A stretch of 7,114 nucleotides of DNA from an uncultured Selenomonadales bacterium (GTDB lineage Bacteria; Bacillota; Negativicutes; Selenomonadales; Selenomonadaceae), in NCBI GenBank assembly GCA_937915885.1, contig CALGGP010000364.1, positions 1-7,114 on the forward strand, given 5' to 3'. This document shows, piece after piece, positions 1 to 4,592 of the stretch. The position numbers and the translations under genes are program-made. The notes beneath the pieces are model-generated. The model saw only the letters and a list, made by a program, of their open reading frames with translations, was not told where the DNA came from and did not search any database. The stretch's first letter is position 1; every line of letters starts with the position of its first letter.

Positions 1-21
1 CGGGTGGGCGGGATAAAAAAT
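1..21. other. G-rich fragment at left edge, possible truncated repeat
   Basis: Three GGG runs stand at bases 2-12, followed by an A/T tract that leads straight into the thiC stop codon. The 10-mer GGTGGGCGGG at 3-12 occurs inverted at the extreme right edge (7105-7114). The A/T tract next to CCCGCCC (read on the minus strand) also resembles the flank of the right-hand structured element, which has AAATTTTTTT followed by CCCGCCC at 7028-7044. I infer a cut-off copy of the same dispersed element, but too little is present to be sure. It could instead be the start of a terminator region for thiC. Confidence 0.3.
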
Positions 22-1329
22 TTAACATGGCGAGCCGGACGGTCTGTCAAAATATCGGGCGATCATCTTCACCGCGCAATATTCCCCGCACATAGAGCAC
101 GCCTCCTCATCGGACGCATTCCGCGCGGAACGTTTTTTTCGAGCCAACTCGGGATCGATCGCCAGCCTCATTTGCTCCTCCCAATCGAGAATTTTTCGAG
201 CGCGCGCCATTTTCAAATCCCACTCCCGCGCTCCGCCGACGCCTTTGACGATGTCCGCCGCATGCGCCGCAATCCGACTGACGATCACTCCGTCGTGCAC
301 GTCTTGAATCGTCGGAAGCGCAAGATGCTCCGCCGGCGTCACGTAGCATAAAAAATCCGCGCCGTTGATCGCCGCCATCGTTCCTCCGATCGCCGCCGTG
401 ATGTGATCGTAGCCCGGCGCCACGTCGGTGACGAGCGGTCCGAGCACATAGAACGGCGCGTTCCGACATAATTTTTTTTCGAGTTTCATGTTCGCCGCGA
501 TCTGATCGAACGGCACATGCCCCGGTCCTTCGACCATCACCTGAACGCCGCGCGCCCACGCCCGATCGACCAATTCTCCCAACGTGATCAGCTCCGTCAA
601 TTGCGCGCGATCCGTCGCGTCGGCGATGCACCCGGGTCTCATGCCGTCGCCGAGCGAGATCGTCACATCGTACTTTTCGCAGATGTCGAGCAAATCATCA
701 TAGCGCTCGAGCAGAGGATTTTCCTTTTCGTTGTGCAAAATCCACGCCGCCATAAACGAGCCGCCGCGACTGACGATATCCATCTCGCGATGTTGAGTCC
801 GCATGCGCTCGATCGCTTGACGCGTCACTCCGCAATGCAACGTCATAAAATCCGCGCCGTCGATCGCTTGACTTTCAATTGCATGAAGGAGATCATCCTC
901 CGTCATCGACACGATTGCGCCGTGATTTTTGATCGCCTCGACCGTCGCCTGATAGATCGGAACCGTGCCGACCATGACAGTCGAGCGCTCGATAATTTTT
1001 CGGCGCGATTGATCGATATTATTGCCCGTCGACAAATCCATCACCGAATCGGCGCCGCATTTGATCGCCTCGTCGAGTTTTTCGAGCTCGGGCGCGATAT
1101 CGGGGAAGGTGCTCGACGTGCCGATGTTGGCGTTGACTTTCGTGCGGAGCCCTTCGCCCACTCCGCGCGGATTTTTGAGCGACGTGTGATTGATGTTGGC
1201 GCAAATTACGATCGAGCCGTCGGCGACGCGTTGTCGAATCGTCTCGACGGGAATATTTTCTTCGGCGGCGACGAACTTCATCCGGTCGGTGACGCGTCCG
1301 GCGCGCGCCGCCTGCATTTGTGTCGACAT
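22..1329 (-). CDS. thiC: Phosphomethylpyrimidine synthase ThiC (short form)
   Basis: ThiC is a cytoplasmic radical-SAM enzyme that turns 5-aminoimidazole ribotide into 4-amino-5-hydroxymethyl-2-methylpyrimidine phosphate, the pyrimidine half of thiamin. Family hallmarks, numbered from the ATG I chose (435 aa), are NANIGTS near 66-72, LHCGVTRQ near 165-172, GDGMRPG near 227-233, EGPGHVP near 267-273, GYDHI near 306-310, CYVTPAEHL near 328-336, and a C-terminal cluster motif CSMCGEYC at 411-418. The cysteines are spaced CX2CX3C, one residue tighter than the CX2CX4C of long proteobacterial ThiC. The protein lacks the extra N-terminal domain of the roughly 600-aa enzymes, as in Firmicutes and archaea. 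A GTG at 1338 opens the same frame, but it overlaps the GGAG (1338-1341). The ATG at 1329 lies 8 bases after that GGAG and is preferred. No TPP riboswitch is visible upstream. The gene is divergent from the esterase gene and shares a symmetric promoter region with it. Confidence 0.97.
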   Translation of the reverse strand: MSTQMQAARAGRVTDRMKFVAAEENIPVETIRQRVADGSIVICANINHTSLKNPRGVGEGLRTKVNANIGTSSTFPDIAPELEKLDEAIKCGADSVMDLSTGNNIDQSRRKIIERSTVMVGTVPIYQATVEAIKNHGAIVSMTEDDLLHAIESQAIDGADFMTLHCGVTRQAIERMRTQHREMDIVSRGGSFMAAWILHNEKENPLLERYDDLLDICEKYDVTISLGDGMRPGCIADATDRAQLTELITLGELVDRAWARGVQVMVEGPGHVPFDQIAANMKLEKKLCRNAPFYVLGPLVTDVAPGYDHITAAIGGTMAAINGADFLCYVTPAEHLALPTIQDVHDGVIVSRIAAHAADIVKGVGGAREWDLKMARARKILDWEEQMRLAIDPELARKKRSARNASDEEACSMCGEYCAVKMIARYFDRPSGSPC

Positions 1330-1346
1330 AGTTATCACTCCAAATA

Positions 1347-1375
1347 TTGATTAATGGCGTGCAACATTATATAAT
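1347..1375 (+). promoter_or_regulatory. Predicted sigma-70-type promoter for the esterase gene
   Basis: On the plus strand, TTGATT (-35, 1347-1352) is followed after 17 bases by a perfect TATAAT (-10, 1370-1375). Transcription would begin near 1382, about 24 bases before the esterase start codon. The two -10 boxes sit inside one 10-base palindrome, ATTATATAAT (1366-1375), so polymerase could bind in either direction but not both at once. Confidence 0.7.
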
Positions 1376-1393
1376 CACGGCGGATAAAATCAA
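1366..1393 (-). promoter_or_regulatory. Predicted sigma-70-type promoter for thiC
   Basis: On the minus strand, TTGATT (-35, bases 1393-1388) is followed after 16 bases by a perfect TATAAT (-10, bases 1371-1366). Transcription would begin near 1359, giving a leader of about 30 bases before the thiC ATG. That is too short for a TPP riboswitch. The -10 box overlaps the -10 box of the opposite promoter. The match to consensus is seen in the sequence; activity is inferred. Confidence 0.7.
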
Positions 1394-1405
1394 GGGAGGA
1401 ATATG

Positions 1406-2425
1406 ATGCGGAAGAAATTGCTCGCCGGTCTCGGCGCCGCGATAATTTTTTTGACGGGCGGGAGCGCGGACGCCGCCGACAATCGGGCGTGGGATTTGGA
1501 CGCGATGATCAATCCGGCGTTGCGCGATGATTTTTCAAAGATGCAACCGCACGATTACACGAATGTTGAAGAACGTCGTCGCGCGCTGACGATTGATCCG
1601 AGCGCGTTGCCGACGGATTCTCGAGTGACGGTCGAGGACGTGACGATCATCAAGGGCGGCGTGCCCGATCTCCGAGTGAGGATATATCGACCGACGACGA
1701 AGCAGAAAGAATATCCCGCGATCCTGTGGACGCACGGCGGCGGACATATTTTCGGGTCGCCCGAGCTTTACGAGGGGCTGTTGCTGAAAATGGCGCGGGA
1801 GTTGGATTGCATCATCGTCGCGCCGGATTATCGGTTGGCGCCGGAGAATCCTTATCCCGCCGATCTCGACGACTGTTATGCGGCGCTTAAGTGGATGACG
1901 AGCCATCGCAAGAGCCGTCTGCCGATCGATAAGGATCGTGTGGCGGTGGTGGGCGACAGCGCGGGCGGCGGGTTGGCGGTGGCGGTGGCGATGAAGGCGC
2001 GCGACGAAAAAGGTCCGTCGATCTGTTTTGACATGCCGCTTTATCCTCAACTCGATTACACGGACGAGACGGAGTCGAGCTATCAGATTTTGGATCATCG
2101 AGTGTGGAATCGGGACGCGAATGAATTTGCCTGGCGGGCGTATTTGGGCGACAATCGCTCGAAAGTGGAGGCGTATGCGTCGCCGGCTCATGCGAAGGAC
2201 TTGTCGGGCATGCCTCCGACGTACATAATGATCGGGACGCTTGACATGTTTCGAGACGAGGCGATTGATTATGCGCAGCGATTGATGACGGCGGGTGTGC
2301 CGGTCGAATTGCATGTGATCCCGGGCATGACGCACGCCTTCAACACGGTTGTCCCCGACAATCCGCTCAGCATCGAAGTCACCGATGAATTTATCGGCGC
2401 GCTCCGCACGGCATTCAATCAGTAA
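1406..2425 (+). CDS. Exported alpha/beta-hydrolase (HSL-type esterase)
   Basis: This is probably a carboxylesterase or lipase of the hormone-sensitive-lipase group (Abhydrolase_3). Numbered from the ATG at 1406 (339 aa), the oxyanion-hole motif HGGG is at 110-113, the nucleophile elbow GDSAGG has Ser185, the acid is Asp280 in GTLDMF, and the base is His310 in GMTHAF. DYRLAPENPYPADL, typical of the family, lies between the oxyanion hole and the nucleophile. The whole catalytic triad is present with normal spacing. The N-terminus has RKK, a hydrophobic core and ADA-A near 21-24, a Sec signal peptide probably cut after ADA, so the enzyme should act outside the membrane. Two adjacent ATGs exist (1403 and 1406). 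The GGGAGG at 1394-1399 lies 3 bases from the first and 6 from the second, so I favour the second. The natural substrate cannot be told. The 3' end overlaps the convergent gene by 7 bases, with no terminator visible. Confidence 0.9.
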   Translation: MRKKLLAGLGAAIIFLTGGSADAADNRAWDLDAMINPALRDDFSKMQPHDYTNVEERRRALTIDPSALPTDSRVTVEDVTIIKGGVPDLRVRIYRPTTKQKEYPAILWTHGGGHIFGSPELYEGLLLKMARELDCIIVAPDYRLAPENPYPADLDDCYAALKWMTSHRKSRLPIDKDRVAVVGDSAGGGLAVAVAMKARDEKGPSICFDMPLYPQLDYTDETESSYQILDHRVWNRDANEFAWRAYLGDNRSKVEAYASPAHAKDLSGMPPTYIMIGTLDMFRDEAIDYAQRLMTAGVPVELHVIPGMTHAFNTVVPDNPLSIEVTDEFIGALRTAFNQ

Positions 2426-3624
2426 ACGATTGTTAAATCCGCTTTGTTGAAGCATGCTCCACTGAACTCATTTCCCGACGCCCAAATTTGATGGGTCTTG
2501 TTATCAACTTTTCTATGACCCGCATTTGTATTGGTGAGCAAAAGGATTGCTCCCTCGGGCGGCACACATTTTCGATTGTTTTCGTCCACCGGCCAATAAT
2601 TACTCCGTTGATGATACTCAACGAGGAATTTACCGCCTCTAGCCGCCTGCAAAAGGTCTCGTTCCTCCCAATAAGGTCTGGTGACAAAATTTTTAACGTT
2701 GATATAAAATTGCGCGCCGTCAGATTGGCTTTTGACGAGAAGATATCCTTCAAAATTAGAATATCTTGCAGGTTTCAAAAAAGTGCTGATGACGATAACC
2801 GGCGTCTTGTGCTCGATGCGAGTTTCCGATTCAACCCAAAGTTGGTTGTCGCGCTCGTAGGTCTTAATATACCATGGCGGAGTGCAATCTCTGTATAATT
2901 CACTGGTCTGATCGTGATATATTCCGACGAATCCCTTCGCCCCGATATAGTCTATATTTGCATAGGAGTCGTCTCCTCGACCTCTAAGTGTGCTTGTTGA
3001 CACGGGCGGCAGCGCGGGCTTTGACGTGGTTGCGGGCGGCGGATTGTTGACGGGCTTTGAATCGGTTGCAGGCTCAGAATACTTCGGTTCTTCCTTTTGC
3101 TCGACGGCAACGGGCGCCGGCTGTTTGGGCGCGGGTTCCTTTTTGTTGGTCGGCAAGAATATCAAAAAAAGCAGTAGGATCAATATCGCGCGCCAAAAAT
3201 TGGATGGGTTGGAGTTCAAATTTTTTTTCGGCGGCGTCCGATCGGGCTCGTAATAAATTTTGTTGTCGACCAAATCATTTTGAATCTCGTCGAAAAACGC
3301 ATTCAACTGTTGCGCGCCGTTTTGACGTATTTCGGCGTTACGATACGGCGACAGCGCTTTGATTGCAAACACCGAATCGCCCGTCGGGAAATACATTTTG
3401 CCCTCGTGCCAAATGACGGCGGCAAGATAAGGATCATAATTGCGCGCATAGCGAACCGCCTCGATGACTTTGTCGACGGACATATCGTAATATCTTGCGA
3501 CCACCTCTTGTGGAAGCATCACTCTGCCGTTGACGATGACAAAATCTTCGTCGCTGATCGTTTTCGTTCGGGTCGTGGTGAACAGCGAAGTCACTTCCGG
3601 CGGCATCTCATAACGCTCACTCAT
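2419..3624 (-). CDS. Single-pass membrane protein of unknown function
   Basis: I do not recognise this 401-aa protein. Residues 1-140 are a soluble N-terminal region. A hydrophobic segment at about 144-158 (after FWR, ending in IFLP) is the only membrane span. Residues 160-210 are a Pro/Lys/Glu/Thr-rich linker, and 215-401 form a folded-looking domain rich in aromatics with cysteines at 247, 353 and 391. The build suggests a cytoplasmic N-domain, one span, a flexible stalk and an extracytoplasmic C-domain. There is no N-terminal signal peptide. Residues 28-80 (VNGRVMLPQEVVARYYDMS, then a helix and a YARNYDP segment) vaguely recall the ORF6N phage-type DNA-binding domain, but this is weak. The ATG at 3624 has GGGAG 9 bases upstream, a convincing start. 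Base composition looks visibly more A+T-rich than in thiC or pheT, so recent acquisition is possible. The gene is convergent with the esterase gene and divergent from the next gene. Confidence 0.85.
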   Translation of the reverse strand: MSERYEMPPEVTSLFTTTRTKTISDEDFVIVNGRVMLPQEVVARYYDMSVDKVIEAVRYARNYDPYLAAVIWHEGKMYFPTGDSVFAIKALSPYRNAEIRQNGAQQLNAFFDEIQNDLVDNKIYYEPDRTPPKKNLNSNPSNFWRAILILLLFLIFLPTNKKEPAPKQPAPVAVEQKEEPKYSEPATDSKPVNNPPPATTSKPALPPVSTSTLRGRGDDSYANIDYIGAKGFVGIYHDQTSELYRDCTPPWYIKTYERDNQLWVESETRIEHKTPVIVISTFLKPARYSNFEGYLLVKSQSDGAQFYINVKNFVTRPYWEERDLLQAARGGKFLVEYHQRSNYWPVDENNRKCVPPEGAILLLTNTNAGHRKVDNKTHQIWASGNEFSGACFNKADLTIVY

Positions 3625-3680
3625 CTCAAAACACTCCCTTCAACGACTCGATCAAAAAATTTTTTTAAAGCTGTGATTGA
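3625..3680. other. Divergent intergenic region with A/T tract
   Basis: This 56-base gap between two divergent genes holds the ribosome binding site of the minus-strand gene (AAGGGAG at 3634-3640 read on the minus strand) and an A6T7 run (3654-3666) that may be intrinsically curved. I see no promoter with both boxes near consensus in either direction. Confidence 0.5.
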
Positions 3681-4268
3681 ATGTATAAGATTGCAACGGT
3701 CGTCGGCGCGATCGCTCTGATTTTGAGCGTCCCGCTGTCGATGAATTTGCCTCCGTCGATCGCGATCGAGAACGGACCGATCGAAAATTTTCAAGTCGTA
3801 TTACTGCTGTGCGCGAGCGTAAATTCCTTGCGATTGATGCTCGACTCGTATGATCACGGTTTGAAATCGTTCCACGTGTTTTGCGCTCTGGGCTTCGTGC
3901 TGCTGACGATGCGCGAGCTGAGTTGGGGGCGCGTATTCTATCAAATCGCAATCGACGACACCGAGCCGATCTTCGTGCCGATGTCGGACTACGCGTGGCG
4001 CATCGAAGCGTACACATTTATCGTCGTCGTCTCACTGATGATGTTGTTCCTGCTGATAAAACACGTGCCGATCCGCCGACTGGTGAGCGCGCCGCTGCCG
4101 ATCGCGCTGTTCGCAATCGTTTTCGTCGGCGTCATCCTCCAATACTGCGGCGAGCACGGATTTTTGATCGGCAAAATCCACGGTCAAGTGCTCGAGGAAA
4201 TCACCGAGACGATCATCTACGCCATGCAACCGATCCTGTGTTCGTACTATCATTCGACATTGAAATAA
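3681..4268 (+). CDS. Multi-pass membrane protein of unknown function
   Basis: The 195-aa product has about five hydrophobic segments, near residues 4-22, 36-54, 65-80, 108-128 and 136-156, and a more amphipathic C-terminal helix near 168-190. It should sit in the cytoplasmic membrane. Acidic or polar motifs mark conserved-looking positions: ENGPIEN (30-36) between spans 1 and 2, RELSWGR (78-84) after span 3, and LEEITE in the last helix. The combination of E-x-G-x-x-E, E-[IL]-S-W-G and a C-terminal acidic helix recalls a group of uncharacterised bacterial membrane proteins with EISWGQ motifs; this is from memory and not checked. An in-frame TGA directly precedes the ATG, so the protein cannot start earlier. 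Unlike the other genes here it has no clear Shine-Dalgarno sequence. A later start at Met21 would lose the first span and also lacks one. Function unknown. Confidence 0.8.
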   Translation: MYKIATVVGAIALILSVPLSMNLPPSIAIENGPIENFQVVLLLCASVNSLRLMLDSYDHGLKSFHVFCALGFVLLTMRELSWGRVFYQIAIDDTEPIFVPMSDYAWRIEAYTFIVVVSLMMLFLLIKHVPIRRLVSAPLPIALFAIVFVGVILQYCGEHGFLIGKIHGQVLEEITETIIYAMQPILCSYYHSTLK

Positions 4269-4304
4269 AAAATCCCCGTCGATGTTCGATCGGCAGGGAA
4301 TTTT
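4269..4304. terminator. Bidirectional rho-independent terminator
   Basis: An inverted repeat at 4273-4299 pairs TCCC with GGGA and GTCGAT with ATCGGC (allowing one G-T pair), with one C-A mismatch and a 5-base loop. Plus-strand transcripts of the membrane-protein gene meet a T-rich run (4301-4312). Minus-strand transcripts of zapA meet TTTTTTATTT (bases 4272-4263 on the minus strand). The hairpin fills the 37-base gap between the two convergent stop codons and should serve both. Confidence 0.85.
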
Positions 4305-4305
4305 C

Positions 4306-4578
4306 TTATTTGTGTTCGTCGAGGATTGCAAGCAGCTCGTCATAATCGCGCTTGAGCTGATAATAATCCTCCGCGATTTTGAGCGCCGCCAGCACTCCCA
4401 ACCGCGCCGTCGCCAACGTCCGAGCATTTTGCGCCATCGAGCGCATCGTCGAGTCCACCACCTTGGCAATGCGGCGCAAACCTTCTTCATCATCGGTGCG
4501 CAATCGGTAGATGTCACCGAAAATTTCTATCTGCACGCGTTGCGCACCGCCCGCATTTTTACTGTCGCGTTCAGCCAA
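4306..4578 (-). CDS. zapA: Cell division protein ZapA
   Basis: ZapA binds FtsZ in the cytoplasm and promotes bundling of Z-ring filaments at the division site. The 90-aa product has the family pattern: a short beta hairpin (VQIEIFGDIYRLRTDD, residues 15-30), then a helix beginning EEGLRRIAKVVDSTM, then a long C-terminal coiled-coil helix with ARLGVLAALKIAEDYYQL (58-75). Length is normal for the Gram-positive form. The start is TTG, with GGGAGG (4587-4592) 8 bases upstream; no ATG or GTG in frame fits as well. Only 14 bases separate it from the pheT stop, and its ribosome binding site abuts that stop, so it is co-transcribed and probably translationally coupled with pheT. The pheT-zapA pair is common in Firmicutes. 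Transcription ends at the hairpin just downstream. Confidence 0.93.
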   Translation of the reverse strand: MAERDSKNAGGAQRVQIEIFGDIYRLRTDDEEGLRRIAKVVDSTMRSMAQNARTLATARLGVLAALKIAEDYYQLKRDYDELLAILDEHK

Positions 4579-4592
4579 TCCGAATGCCTCCC

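Noticed and set aside
1336..1338. GTG at 1338 as the thiC start
   Set aside because: It overlaps the Shine-Dalgarno GGAG itself. The ATG at 1329 has proper 8-base spacing.
517..1350. 277-codon open frame on the plus strand opposite thiC
   Set aside because: It lies antisense to a clear thiC gene, is full of Arg/His/Asp from complementing GC-rich codons, and has no family resemblance. It is a shadow frame.
1940..1990. GGC/GGT-rich tract in the esterase gene as a G-quadruplex or microsatellite
   Set aside because: It encodes the conserved nucleophile elbow and the Gly/Ala/Val helix after it. Protein constraint plus codon bias explains it.
2382..2397. Small hairpin CCGAT/ATCGG near the end of the esterase gene as a terminator
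   Set aside because: It has a 5-base stem inside coding sequence with no T-run on either strand, which is expected by chance in this CGAT-rich DNA.
1535..2455. 306-codon open frame on the minus strand opposite the esterase gene
   Set aside because: It is Arg- and His-rich with no recognisable motif, and it lies antisense to a gene with a complete catalytic triad.
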